A stretch of 64,000 nucleotides of DNA from Mangifera indica (lineage: Eukaryota; Streptophyta; Magnoliopsida; Sapindales; Anacardiaceae), in assembly GCF_011075055.1 (NCBI RefSeq), contig NC_058152.1, positions 2,728,001 through 2,792,000 of the forward strand. Direction: 5' to 3'. Shown here one piece after another: positions 32,884 to 46,673 of this stretch. The stretch's first letter is position 1, and each line of letters starts with the position of its first letter. The translations under genes and the position numbers were made by a program. The notes beneath the pieces were generated by a model. The model saw nothing but the letters and a program-made list of their open reading frames with translations. It ran no database searches and was not told the DNA's origin.

Positions 32884-33556
32884 GGCCAAATCACTATTTT
32901 CCACCCAAGGTTTGGTAAGATAACAAATTCTTACTATTTTAAATTTAAAAGAACTAAATTTTCACCTATCATTTATTTTTTTTTCTGTGAATATATTAAA
33001 ATTTTCTAGAAATAATTGTTTTATTTTTATAATAAAATTATAAAACTACTATTAATAGTTAATATAAATATTAAATTATCAATATATATTTACTAGTTTA
33101 AAATTTTATCATTTTAAACTCATAAAAATTATCAAAACACTAATAATTTTATAATGTTATATTTTAATTAGTTATTTGAAAGTGTAATTGTTGTTTTTAA
33201 AATTAATAAGAAACATATTAAAATTTTAAAAATTTCAAAAATATTCATGAAATTATTTAAAATTTGAAAATTCTCACAAATTTTCATTAATACTCTTTAT
33301 ATTTTTAAAAATTATAGTTTGTCTCCAAAAGTTTTGAAATGGTAAAATAGGCTAAATAAGGGGAAAAAATAAAAAAGAATTAGGAAAAAAAGTGAAAAAA
33401 AGAAAATAGAAAAATTTACGTAAAAGAACTTTAATGCCATTTCACTAAATATAATTCACTGATGAAAATAAATGATGGGTAAAAATTTAAATTTTTGAAA
33501 CTTAAATGTTTGAAATATCATCTCAGTAAACCTTGAGTGAAAATAGTATTTTGGCC
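32884..33556. mobile_element. MULE-type MITE, GGCCAAA family, copy 6 (AT-rich subtype)
   Basis: 673 bp, with ends GGCCAAATCACTATTTTCCACCC and GAGTGAAAATAGTATTTTGGCC. The flanks TGTATTTTT (32875-32883) and TATATTTTT (33557-33565) match at 8 of 9 bases. The interior is AT-rich and aligns in blocks with copy 3, for example ATTAAATTATCAATATATATTT against ATTAAATTATCAATGTATTTGG. Non-autonomous. Confidence 0.8.
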
Positions 33557-33565
33557 TATATTTTT

Positions 33566-34920
33566 TCCCAACTGTTTAAACATTATCTTGTATTCACTTT
33601 ACGAATTGTAACTGTACCTATAAATAAATTTAGAACAAATCAAATCATGGAACAAAATATAGAAATATATTCAATCGTTCGGGACAGCTGTATATTCTGT
33701 GACAATCGTAAAAGAAAAAGAAGAAATAAAGAGAACACTTGTGTCGGTTGGGTCCTCACTTTTGTACTAGTCACGCATTTACGAAACTTGGAAACTCCTT
33801 TTTTTTTTTTTTTTTTTGGGCATTGGTTAAACAAATAAATTCAGATTTAAGTCTCTAGATATGAACTAAGTCAACTTAGTTTTGAAAATTAATTTAGTTC
33901 AACTTAATTCAATTTAAATTTATTTGATTAAAATTCGAATCAAATTTGATTTAGAAGATTTGACTTATCTTTTAATTCCAGTCAAACTCAAGCAATAGGT
34001 GTTCGGCTTGGTTAATTTCGAATTAGTAATTCAAATTTGTGGCTTTATTTGGCTCGAATTGAAAATTTTAAATATTATTTTGATAAAATGAGATCGTTTT
34101 TTTAATGAATCATAAATCCAACCCACACATTCGAATGGTCAATTTAACCATTTTCCAGTCAAACTAAGCTACGAATTTGAACCATTGATTCGAGTTATAA
34201 AATCCAGTCAAACTCTAACCAAATCGAACTGAGTCATTTTTTATCTGAATCAAACTTAATTTTACTAGACAAACTCGAGCCAAATTCGAGTTAAACTATT
34301 TTCTATCTAAGCTGAACTTGAGCCAAGAGGTGCTCAGACTCGATCGATCGGAATTCACCCCTATTCAGAATATAGTGATCAAATTTATAACTATTATATT
34401 AAATAAATTAAGGTTTTGTAAGTATAACAAAGACTTAAAACATAGGCTTTCTCTTTAGAAGTTTTAATACTCCATTAATTTGGAAACATATTTTCTCTCT
34501 AATAAATAATTGAGTAATACTATATATATATATTTTATATATACTTTAAATACACATATGATGTATTACTTTATATATATTATAAAGTAAATGATTTTAA
34601 TATGTTTAAATTAAAATAATCATATTTTTATAATTTGATTTTATTTTATTCGAAACTTAAAATAATTCGGTTTGAAAATTTTTAGGCCGTTTTTTAGTTG
34701 AATTCAAAAAACTCTCAACCCATAACAAACTACACACCCCTAATTTTAAACATATTTTCAAATATTAAAAATTTAAAATTCGTATTTAAATTTTAAAAAA
34801 AACTTTTTGAATTATAATAAAAGAATAAAAGTTCATGAGAACCGATTCATACACGTGTTGAATCTAACGCTGGGGAAATTAATACCATACTTTTCACCGG
34901 TTCATACTTGAATCAACATT
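33566..34920. other. Intergenic with decayed hAT-like repeat
   Basis: From about 33880 to 34375 the sequence repeats degenerate AACTCGAGCCAAATTCGAG and CAAACTC words, ending GAATTCACCCCTATT. It looks like an old relative of the hAT-like element at 27717, but no target duplication was found. A poly-T run lies at about 33798-33815. No gene is supported. Confidence 0.35.
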
Positions 34921-34948
34921 AGCGCCAAAATGCACAAAATTTCCCGCC
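34921..34948. promoter_or_regulatory. Two E2F-type sites upstream of POLA1
   Basis: AGCGCCAAAA at 34921-34930 (TTTTGGCGCT on the other strand) and TTTCCCGCC at 34940-34948 both match the plant E2F consensus TTTSSCGC. They lie about 105-135 bp before the chosen ATG of DNA polymerase alpha. Replication genes in plants are commonly induced at G1/S through such sites. Function here is inferred from sequence and position only. Confidence 0.7.
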
Positions 34949-35053
34949 ATTTATAACATCAATGCTGTTTTGCCCTATCTCTCTGATCAAAACCCTAGAG
35001 GGAGAAAATCAGTGAAAAGGAGTGGAAACAATCTTATCCAGAAAGAGATCCAG

Positions 35054-38000
35054 ATGGCTGACGAGCAACGGACAGTGGCGGGCCGGCGTAGGGGCCGAGG
35101 AGCGGAAGCCACGGCCCGAGCTGAGGCCTTGGAACGGCTCAAGGCGCTCCGGCGTGGCGGACGCAGATCTGGGGAATCTGGAGGATACGACATCAAACTA
35201 GAAAACCCGATATACGACACTGTGGAAGACGACGAGTATGATGCGCTGGTGGCGCGTCGCAGAGAGGAGGCGCGAGGTTTTATTGTTGACGATGACGGCC
35301 TTGGCTACGGCGACGAAGGCCAAGAAGAAGACTGGTCCACCGCTGGACTCCCTTCTTCGTCGGATGACGAATCATTGGACGGCCACAAATCGTTTAAGAG
35401 GAAGAAGGTTGAGAAAAAAGAAAAGAAAGAAAATGGTCAACATGTAAAGAAGTCGAACCCTTCGCTAACGGCCGCAGCGGCAATGATGGGGAGGCAGAGA
35501 TTATCAGCTATGTTAACGTCAACGGCGATGTTTAGAAAAGCCAAGGATGATAAAGTAAAGGAAAGTGAGAGTGTGGTTGACGAAGTTTTAGCGGAGTTCG
35601 CCCCAGATGACGCGGATCGACAGAGGCGTAGAAGGGCGCAGCCAGTTTCAGTTTTAAGTAATAATAAGAGTTTTCTTTCGGTTAATTCTGTCAAAAATGA
35701 GCATCAATTTGTCACTAATTTGTTGAATTCAGTACCGAAAGAAAATTGTGATTTGATGATGAAATCAGTAGTGAATCAAAATGGTAATGCGGTAGTTTGT
35801 GATGTGAATGAAGAAAAGGGTTTAATGGATGAATTGAAAGATTCGAGAGCAGTGTCTGATGTGAGTACGGAACTGATTAAGAAGGATGTGACTGAACTGA
35901 AAGTGGAAGTGAAGGAGGAGAGTCGTAAACTGAACGCAAAGATTAGTAATGAGGAGAAGGATCCATCATTGAGTGCCAGTGCTGGATGGAAGGCTGTTAT
36001 TAGTGGTAATGAGGAAGCTCAAGATATGAAAAACGGCTCAAACAGTGAAGAGCAGTCAGAATTTGAGGTGGATGCAGATGGATCATTGCCGTTTTACATT
36101 CTTGATGCCCATGAGCAGTTTTCTGGTGCCAATATGGGAACAATCTATCTCTTTGGGAAGGTAATATGCCAAATTTGCTACTTTTTGTTATCAATTGCAT
36201 GATTTATAGAACATCTCTGATTTATTTATTTATTTTCAAATGTTATGCTTACTGTTACTTTGCATACTTTTGGTAGTAACTAGTCGAATGGGTGGCATGA
36301 GGCAAGATAGTGTCTAAATGTATTTTCATTTGCTTATTCGCATCACAGTTTATTATCAGCAAACCAGACTGTCCTTGACCATATCAATTACCTGAGCATA
36401 GATAAACAGGACAATCAAATTTGAGAACTCAAGTCAGTTAGGTTTAATTTGAAGGCTTTCGGTTGATTACATGAATTCTCTATTCCTGCCCCTCTCTGTA
36501 CAGGGCGTCATACATCTTCCTTTAGATCTCAAGCCATTTCCTTCTGTTTTGGTCCAAATTACTGCGATTACATTAATCTATTTTGTTGGCCTGATCATTA
36601 CCCTTTGTAGTGCTCTAAATAATTGTCAATTCTCCAACCAGCCCACACTTTAGCAAAGTACCATAGGTAATGTAAAAAATATAGCTGTTTTAGGAGTTTG
36701 TACATGACATTGATTCTAATATTCGATTTCCATTCTTTTATTTGATAAATTATATCCTAATTGCTGAGTGTACACTTCTATGTGTCTTGGCATGCCTTAT
36801 ATCTGAGTAATTGTTGTGGTTGTTATTGGTGTAAATTCATAAGCAAATAATGACTCTTTTGATTGGCATACGTCTTTGTTCTTAAGGTCAAAGCAGGAAG
36901 CACATATAATAGTTGCTGTGTTATTGGTGTAAATTCATATACCTGAGTAATTGTTTTTGTTGTTATTGGTGCAAATTCATAAGCAAATAATGACTCTTGT
37001 GATTGGCATACATCTTTGTTCTTAAGGTCAAAGCAGGAAACACATATCATAGTTGCTGTGTGGTTGTTAAGAACATGCAGAGGTGTGTGTATGCAATCCC
37101 AAATGGTTCTCTATTTCAAACTGATGAGATTATGAAGCTTGAGAAAGAAGCTGAAGAGTCTCGTATTGCTCCAGCAGTTTTCTGGAAAAAGCTTCAGGTA
37201 GGTTTGTTTCTGTATTTATGCAAGGATGTGCACAAATACATTTTTCCTCTTTATCTTCTCTTTTCCCTATTTCCATTTTTCACTGTTATTAGTTGTTTTC
37301 TTTAATTTTTCTTTTTCCTCTGTTAGGATGCGGCTTCAGGATTAAAAAGTGAAATAGCAAAACGGTTGCTAAGTCTCAATGTTTCAAGTTTTAGCATGTC
37401 ACCTGTTAAGGTTTGTAGACTGAACCTTTATGATGTCCATGGAATGTGCATTGATTAACTTAATATTTTTCTTACCTTCTCATTTCTCTCATGTTCTTTT
37501 AATATCTTTGTTGATTGTTCTTGTGTGTACAGAGGAGATATGCATTTGAGCGATCTGACATACCTGTTGGTGAGAATTATGTGCTCAAGCTAAATTACCC
37601 ATTTAAGGTATATCACTGAACCTGTGAATCATATCAATACCGACTGTAATTCTTATATGTTATATCATTCTGTTATCAATTTTTCAGAAGTTGCTTTTTT
37701 TAAGGTCTCTGTGAATCCAGGACTGATGTATTACTGCTTTCATTAATAACCCAACATATTTGAGTTATCAATTCTTAATAATCACTTTATGTTTTGTCAT
37801 TGTAGAATCCACCACTTCCTTCAGATCTAAAAGGAGAAACTTTCTGTGCTCTGCTTGGTACTCAAACAAGGTAAGAATACTTGGAACATCATAGTGACTT
37901 ATTAACATATGTAAAATACACTACATCAATAACTGGTTTTAAGACAGTTTAATGCTTGGAAGAAAGGGTACTTACCTGTGTAATCATGTGCAGTGCCTTG

Positions 38001-41000
38001 GAACTTTTTCTTGTTAAAAGGAAGGTAAAGGGACCTTCTTGGTTATCAGTTTCAAAATTTTCCACCTGTCCTGCTCCTCAAAGGGTGAGATTTCTGATTC
38101 TGTGGATCTTTTGTCTCTTAAAGTCATGCCTATAAAATCTTTTATGCATTTTCTTGAAATTTTAATCTGAAATTTGTTGGCATTCTCTTGCACAGGTGAG
38201 CTGGTGCAAATTTGAGATTACTGTTGACTCTCCTAAAGATATACGGGTTTCATCTTCCTCAAAAAATGTGGTAGAGATTCCTCCTGTGATTGTGACAGCA
38301 ATAAATTTGAAAACTATTGTCAGTGAAAAGCAGGATGTTAATGAAATTGTGTCCGCATCTGTCATCTCGAGTCAGAAGGCTAAGGTTCGTTTAAGACACA
38401 TATTTATGTTGACTTGGGTGATGTTATTATTGATATTTGTTGATATCTGAGTCTGAGTTGACTTGAAAATTAGTCAATACCATTTTGGCGCTTGTGATGC
38501 TTAATCTTGTGGATATGGTATTCCATTTGTTATGAACAAATATGCATATTATACAAGTCATAGTGTTGTGCGGGATATGGTGACATTTTAAGGCTACAAA
38601 GAGTTGTGTTATTTTCGGATGTTAACAACATTCATGTTTGAATACAATTTTTCAACTGTTGATAATTGATTATGGATGGAATCATGAGAAGATACCTGTA
38701 CAGTTAGTAGAATGACTTTTAATGACAATTTTGGAAAACAAATCCACTGCTGAAGTTACCATAGTCCTGGTTTAACTTTTTAACTTGATTTCTTAACACT
38801 TACATGTTTTTTGAACTGGAATTGAGATTGTTATATTTTAGTACAGACTCCAATTGGTGTTGTTCTAGCTGAAGGAATCTGCATCATACAATTGTTCTCT
38901 GTACTAAATAGGCTACTACTTGTGTTATTTCACTTTTCAGATTGACACTCCTATGTTGGCCTCAGAATGGAAGAAACCAGGTATGCTAAGCCATTTTACA
39001 GTTGTACGCAAGCTTGATGGAGGTATATTTCCTATGGGATTCAACAAGGAGGCAGCAGATAGAAATTCAAAGGCAGGTTCAAATGTTTTATCCTGTGAAA
39101 GCAGGTAAATTCTAATTATATTTTGGTTTTACATCAAAGTTTCTTTTTCTTCTGACATGTTGTCTGCACTGCATGAATTTGGAATTTAAGTTCCTATATG
39201 ATTGAAAAATTTTTGGACGTTGTGTTGCAGCGAGAGAGCTTTGTTAAATCGTCTCATGATTGAATTATACAAGTTGGATAGTGATGTTCTTGTTGGGCAC
39301 AATATATCTGGGTTTGACCTGGATGTTCTCCTCCACAGAGCACAGGTGAGAATTTCTTTTCAGTGCTTGCTATCAGAAAAGAAGTTTCAATCTACATTAA
39401 TTTTTGCTTCTGGAAAAAAGAATATGGTTAAAACTGTTGGCAGCTAGTCATTTCTATGCTGATCCAATGCAGTTTATCACTTCTGTACATGAGTCTGGCG
39501 GATCGAACCATTTCTTGACATGTGGGCTAGTTTCAAAGCACAAATGCATACATATTCTTTGCTCTTTTGTAGATTGTATTTTCAAAAAATTAAATGTTGC
39601 TTTCAGAATTTATGGAAGCAGAAACAAGAATGGAAACTTGTGATTCTTTAATTTAATGTCTCCCTCAACTTGTATTCTTTAAATTTTGCTATATTCTGCT
39701 GCCATCCCCATTGAATTCACTGAATTCCTTGTCATCTCTATAATGCCCTGGCATGCATCTTTGTTATGCAGGCTTGCAGAGTGCCCAGCGGCATGTGGTC
39801 CAAGATTGGCCGTCTTAAGCGATCTGAAATGCCAAAGCTTATGAAAGGAAGATCCACTTTTGGGTCTGGGGCTAGTCCTGGTGTCATGTCTTGCATTGCT
39901 GGTAGGCTCTTATGTGACACTTATTTGTGTTCCCGTGACTTATTAAAAGAGGTATAACATTTAGCTAATTTATTACACGTGAAGGCACATAATGGAGGTA
40001 TAATTCAATGCTTATATTTTCTAATCTTCTTCTCCAGGTCAGTTATTCTCTGACACAACTTGCAAAGACTCAGTTGAACAAGGACCGCAAAGAGATTGCT
40101 CCACATGATATCCCTAGAATGTTCCAAACGATGGAATCCCTTGGGGAGCTTGTAAGTTTTTGATGCTTATGTTGTCTAGTTTTGCTCATCATGTTTGATA
40201 TCATGATGAAGTCCCCTTTTATTGGTTTGGATATTAAAGAAATATATAAATAACAGGCATAAAATGCAACACAAAAATTATATTTGTTTCATCCTGTTAT
40301 GTTTGTCCATTATCATAAACCCAAGCATTTTTCCCTCCTATTCATGTTACTAATGTCAGTTAACATTTTCAATAGCCAAGCATTAAGCATTTTAAGTACT
40401 AAAATGAGGGCAATTTGGAAAATGGAGATTTAAATGGCTAGTTACTGTTTCATGTTCAATTTCATACAATGCACGTCTTGATAGTATGTGCTCATTGAAT
40501 AGCTTATTTCTCCAGGTAAAAAGTAGAAAGGAACATCCGTTGCACATGATGGTCTCAATGACTGAATTATTTATGTTTGTTGAATTCATTGACTAACTTA
40601 TTTTTGCGGGTTTTAAAACTTTACTAGTTCCTGCATTTAAATTTGTGGTTGTGATGATCATTATGATAGTTCATATTGTTTGAAAATGATGTTATCTTGA
40701 TCCACTGTACTTGAATATGATCATTGAAATTATTATCTATTCTATGCAATATTTAACATAAAAAGAATGTTTAGTGGCTTGAGCATTTGTCTTTTGAGCT
40801 TTAGTAAATGACGTAGGTTTTTTTTTTTTTTTTTTGACATAGATAATGGTTCAATGGGTCAATTTTGCTATATATAACAGGAGAGTTTACTCCTTAGTGT
40901 GCTGGGATAATATTTTATGTCTAATGGTATTTGTAATGCTTCCAGATTGAATGTGGTGAAACAGATGCATGGTTATCTATGGAGCTCATGTTTCATCTGA

Positions 41001-44000
41001 GTGTTCTTCCCCTCACACGTCAACTAACTAATATTAGTGGCAATCTTTGGGGAAAAACCCTTCAAGTGAGTTCTTGCTGTTCTTTCTTTTTGTTTGTTAT
41101 CTTCTACAAACTGTCAATCAACATGACATATGACATGTTTTTTTCAGGGTGCTAGAGCACAGAGAGTAGAGTATCTTCTATTGCATTCATTCCATGCAAA
41201 GAAGTTCATTGTCCCAGACAAAATTTCCTCACAGATGAAGGAAACAAAAATAATGAAGCGTAGAGTAAGTCATGGTGTGGAGGACAGAATTGCTGAAGAG
41301 GAAAATATTGATGATGCAAATTTTGACAATGCTGGTCTACATAATGAACATGGAAAAGGCAAAAAAGGTCCTGCTTATGCTGGTGGATTGGTTTTGGAGC
41401 CAAAAAAGGGTTTATATGACAAATATATCTTGCTTCTGGACTTCAATAGTCTTTACCCTTCTATTATTCAGGTGAGATGGCCTTTCTTTCTCTATTGTTG
41501 TCAATTTCTGCTGTGTTGAGTTGTGTGAATATGAGCGGTATTACCTTATGAATCTTTCAGGAATATAATATTTGCTTCACCACAGTGGAACGATCTCCAG
41601 AAGGATTTGTACCTCATTTACCATCTAGTAGAACAACTGGAGTCCTACCAGAGGTATTTTTTTGGTTGAATTAGAACTGGTAGAGTTTTTTTATAGTATT
41701 ACGGTTTCAGAAGCCTTTTAAAATTACAAATTGATTTTCTTTTTTGGTTGTACTTTTGACTTTAAGACACAATTTTGGAACCAGCAAGAATAGCTTATTG
41801 AGAAGAATGTTTTTAATTTATTTCATTACTGTTTTTTTTGCAACTTTGCAAGCTCATTCATGTTTTAAACTCAGCTTGTATGAGTTACCAAGAAGAATGA
41901 TGATCTGCTTTTCTTTCTTTCAATGTAATTGGGAAGCAGTTATTGTTTAATGCTTTTTTTTTTTTTTTTTGTGTTTCTCTTCCTTTTGTTGGTGCTTCTT
42001 GAATGTGGTTCTCTTTCATAATTATAACCAAGGCTGATTGATAGTCATTTGTAATTTAATACCTAGGTTGGTTACAGGTTTTCTCTTTTTGACTTCCACA
42101 TGGATAGCTAGTTCATCCTTTTCCTTTCTGCTCATTCCCTTTTGTAGTTGCTTAAAACTTTGGTTCAGAGGAGAAAGATGGTTAAGTCATGGATGAAGAA
42201 TGCATCTGGTCTGAAGGTCCAGCAGCTTGATATTCAGCAGCAAGCATTAAAGCTCACTGCAAATAGGTTTGTGTTAATAGTTCTTTCTGTGTTTTATTAG
42301 TTTTACTTTAACCACCAGATCATTTTTCCATACAACTTATATTGTCCTCACTATGCATTGCTTTATGTTCACTATGCAGTATGTATGGATGTCTTGGGTT
42401 TTCCAACTCAAGATTTTATGCAAAGCCTCTCGCAGAGCTTATAACACAACAAGTAAGAGAAATACATGTTACTACGCTGAAATTGGAGTTGCCTTGCTCC
42501 TATGTACAAAGACACTGGCTTTTAATACGAAATGTTTCTTATCACTAAGCAAGTCACATGATTGTGCAGGGAAGGGAGATTCTTCGGAGCACTGTTGATC
42601 TTGTTCAGAATAATATAAACTTAGAGGTCTTTTCTTGTACATTCTGATTTATAAGTTATTGCATAGTCATATTCTCCATTAATTGGCTGATTTGTAAACA
42701 GATATAACTGTTGAAGGATGTATTTATTATGTATCTGGCAGGTAATCTATGGTGATACAGATTCAATTATGATTTATAGTGGACTAGATGATGTTGCAAA
42801 AGCAAAATCTATTGCAGGGAAAGTCATTCAAGAGGTAAAGTTATGGCCATGTAACTTGTATACAGTGGGAGCATTGCCCATATGTCTTTGTTGGCAAAAA
42901 AATAATTCTTGTCTTACCCAATATATTCTTAAAGGGATTAATTTTTTTTTTTAGAATTATGCTATTTCCTATCATGTATTTCAATCATGATTGTGGGATG
43001 ACTGCTCCAAAATTCAGTATTCTTGGGTCATTTGTCCTTAGTTAAATATTGAGCTAAATAGAAGAATAAAGAACAGTTTAAACTAAATGCTGACAAATTT
43101 TCAAATACTGAACTTGCAGGCATTTACTTGGTTAAACTAAATGCTTAACTTTCTTTATATATATCCCGTTTTCTGCCTTATATGACATGTAACTTTGTTT
43201 CTATCTCTTTAGGTCAACAAGAAGTATAAGTGTCTAGAAATTGATCTTGATGGCTTGTACAAGAGAATGCTTCTGCTTAAGAAGAAGAAATATGCAGCTG
43301 TCAAAGTGCAATTCAAGGATGGGACAACGTATGAGGTACACATAAATTATTTTTCTATGATTTGTTGTACTTTTTATTACTGGAAATCGGTTTCTTGGAC
43401 CTAGAGGACATGACACTTCTGTTCACGTCTGAGATATGCAGATAATGAGAATGCTCCTTTATTTGCTGAAATTTATGTAACATTTTAAAGATGGCATACA
43501 AACATTGTCATGCAACTTTGAACTTGAAAATTTGATGATTATTTGTGTCTATGTTCATTATATACGCAAACAAACACACAATCATAGTTTAATGTCTTTT
43601 TTAATATCATAATTGCACAAATATATATATTTTAGTTGCATCCTCATGTCTGGATTTTAAGAGCTCTAATATCCATGTTCATAGATCATTGTGATTTTCA
43701 GCAGTCATTGTGATAACTTGTCTTTACAGGTTATTGAACGTAAAGGTCTTGATATGGTTCGTCGTGACTGGAGTTTACTATCAAAGGATGTGGGAGATTA
43801 CTGCTTAAGTCAAATATTGTCAGAGAGGTATGCTATTTTTTGTTTACCTTTCTTCCATCCCCTTGCTAAGCTGCTAATCTAAGTAATTGAATTGCTAATC
43901 CGTTTTTTTCTTGACTGTTGCGCTCACAGGTCATGTGAGGATGTTGTTGAGTCAATACATAATTCTCTGATGAAGGTGATGTCATGATTTCTCATATTGA

Positions 44001-46673
44001 TGCTTTTTTTTTCTTTTTATAAGAAAGAAACAATGTTGCCTTTGCAGTAAGTTATCAAACGTTTATGGTTTAATAAGTCTGTCATGGACTCAATTTCTTT
44101 GATAAAAGAAAATTCATCAATTATTTCACTTGTAGTTGTGTCCAGTCATGTTGACTAATGTCTTCATGCCTTAAGCCTGGACATTGTCACAGAGGAGTTT
44201 AACAAATTGTCAACAACTGTGCATATCTAACAGGTACAAGAGGATATGAGAAGTGGACAAGTAGCACTTGAGAAATATGTCATCACAAAGACACTGACTA
44301 AACAACCTGAAGCCTATCCAGATGCCAAAAATCAACCACATGTTCAAGTGAGCTTTATGAACAATCAGAGATATCGTTACTTAAATCTCTATTTAGCCTA
44401 TATAGGTGGTTTCACTATTTAGTGAACCCAATACATGGAATTTACTTTTGATCATCTTCTAGGTGGCATTGAGATTGAAGCAAAGTGGTTACTCAACTGG
44501 TTGCTCTGCTGGTGATACAGTACCCTATATAATTTGTTGTGAACAGGTTTAAGATTATTTTTATCTTCTTTTATCAAATTCATTGGTCTCTGGAGCTTGG
44601 GTGTGAAGTGCCTTTACATTTAAGATGTAACATTCATGTTTTTTTTTGTACTTTCCTGGACAGGGGACAAGTTCAGGTGGTTCAGTTGGAATTGCTCACC
44701 GTGCTAGACATCCTGATGAACTGAAAAGAGATGATGGCAAATGGATGATTGACATTGATTACTACTTGTCTCAGCAGATTCATCCTGTAGTATCACGTCT
44801 TTGTTCTTCAATTGAAGGTACAAGCCCCGAGCGCCTAGCTGATTGTTTGGGGCTTGACTCATCCAAGGTAGAACCATCCCTAGGCTCAGACTAACTTTGA
44901 GTTTACTAAACTTTTCCTATTTCATTGACTGCTTACTTTTTATATTAAATTATGGTTTCTTTTAGTTCCGAAGTAAATCAAGTGAAGCAATTCGCAATGA
45001 TCCTTCTAGCGCACTCTTGTTCGCTGTTGATGATGAGGAGAGGTAATTATTGTCTCTCTTTTGTTAATCTGCTGTGATTGTGCATTACTTTTTACAAATT
45101 TCTTTCACATCAAAGTTCTAACTTTATTTTGCCAAATTCATTTTCTGGAAAGTAACACAACTTCAAATATGCTGTCAACAGTTGTGTAATTGTTTATGAA
45201 ATTCGTGTAATATTCTTCAAATTAACCTAGAATTCTACAGTATAGTTTTTTCCCGTTAATGTATGAATGTTATCACATGATCAAAATTGGTGTACTGGAT
45301 TACTCCCAGTCTTCACATTAAAATAAGAGCGAATCATTTACATAATGTTGTAATTGAAATGCAGATACCGGGGTTGTGAGCCATTGATCTTATCCTGTCC
45401 CAGTTGCTCTAGTAATTTTGACTGCCCAGCTGTCTTAAGTTCTGTTTATACATCAATCTGCAAGAAGCCAACAAAAGCAGAAACAGGGCGCAACTTTTGG
45501 TGTACATTGCGCTGCCCTAAATGTCCAGAGGATGGTGATGTGGGTAGAATATCCCCTGGAATGTTAGCTAACCAGGTATTCATTTCACTTTACCTTCTAT
45601 TTGACAAAAATCGTTCAGCCTAAAAGATTGTATTATTTTAGAGCTTAGGCATTTTGGTAATCTTATAGCTTTACCTTCTGTGCCTTTGTGTCATGATGTA
45701 CCTCCTACATGAAACTGATTGGGGATCCAAGCTTTAATCGCAGGATTTAAGACAATTACTTTTCTTATGTGTGTTTTGTAATGTCTCTGTCAGGTCAAAA
45801 GGCAGGCGGAGGGATTTGTCTCACTGTATTATAAGGGCTTAACGACGGTAATTTACATGCCACAAACTTTAAGAGTGGCATTAAATGCACAAACAAAGAG
45901 CTATATACGAACAATGATATGTCACTATATGATTAGATGTTGTTTTATCATTAATTCATAATCACTCAATCATATAGTAACATATCATTATTTGTGTATA
46001 TAACTATATTGAAACTTTATTGTTCAGTGATTTCGTATTTAAGATACCATTTAGCAAATTGAGTGTAGTGTTAAGTGATAATTGATTCAATTTCATGGAT
46101 ATAATTTTGTCAGTGCGACGATGAAACTTGCAAGTTCACCACACGTAGTCTGAACCTGCGCCTGGTTGGTGATTCCGAACGAGGAACAGTTTGTCCAAAC
46201 TATCCGCGCTGTAACGGGCATCTATTAAGAAAGGTTTTCACCATCACTTCATGCACACTACTATATATTGTTTTTCTGGAACATAGTTGTGTAGGTTTAT
46301 TTATTTACTAAGAATTTTTTTGGGTGTTAAATGCGCTTTCACCAGTATACCGAAGCAGATCTGTACAGGCAGCTTTCTTATTTCTGCCATCTGTTGGATA
46401 CTGTACGCTGTATAGAAAAGGTTACTTCATTTTACCATTTTGGTGTCGAAATGATTAATTTGGCGTAATCTCCAATTTTGCAAAACTGTGTACTGATGGT
46501 TTTTATGTGTATCATGGCAGGTACAAATGGAGGCTAGCGCTAAAATACCACTAGAGAAAGAGCTGAACAAGATTCGACCAGTGGTAGCCTTGGCTGCATC
46601 AACCGTTCAAAGGATTCGAGACAGGTGTGCCTACGGATGGGTACAGCTCAATGACCTTATTGTATTGGTATAA
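35054..46673 (+). CDS. POLA1: DNA polymerase alpha catalytic subunit (POLA1, ICU2 orthologue)
   Basis: Exons: 35054-36160, 37027-37197, 37327-37410, 37533-37607, 37806-37870, 37994-38084, 38196-38384, 38941-39104, 39231-39345, 39772-39951, 40038-40151, 40946-41065, 41148-41471, 41561-41653, 42148-42266, 42380-42452, 42570-42626, 42742-42834, 43213-43335, 43730-43827, 43930-43975, 44234-44347, 44463-44546, 44664-44867, 44966-45042, 45365-45575, 45794-45847, 46114-46233, 46346-46420, 46521-46673. They total 1,530 codons in phase, near Arabidopsis ICU2. With primase it starts every replicated strand in the nucleus. An N-terminal p180 domain leads into the family-B core: inactive exonuclease-like region ([16 protein letters not shown]), motif [12 protein letters not shown] (about 923-933), motif [15 protein letters not shown] (about 998-1011), motif C YGDTDS (about 1050-1055). 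C-terminal Cys clusters are CPSC...CPKC (exon 26) and CDDETC...CPNYPRC (exon 28). The start is MADEQ; an in-frame ATG lies upstream at 34970. Confidence 0.95.
36803..37062 (+). repeat. Duplicated splice-acceptor block in POLA1 intron 1 / exon 2
   Basis: A block of about 120 bp (36803-36922) recurs at 36943-37062, offset 140 bp, with about nine differences. Each copy holds TTGTTCTTAAG followed by GTCAAAGCAGGAA. The second is the real acceptor and first 36 bases of exon 2 (exon begins 37027); the first is an extra copy with exon-like start at 36887. Confidence 0.9.
45902..46002. repeat. Short palindromic MITE in POLA1 intron 27
   Basis: Inverted repeat of about 35-40 bp arms: ACAATGATATGTCACTATATGATT on the left pairs with AATCATATAGTAACATATCATT on the right. 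Same family as 23221, 47788 and 59987. Confidence 0.6.

Noticed and set aside
34970..35053. Upstream in-frame ATG of POLA1
   Set aside because: The 28 extra residues do not match the remembered family N-terminus; MADEQ at 35054 begins the conserved p180 region and the ATG at 34970 lies only 22 bp after the E2F site.
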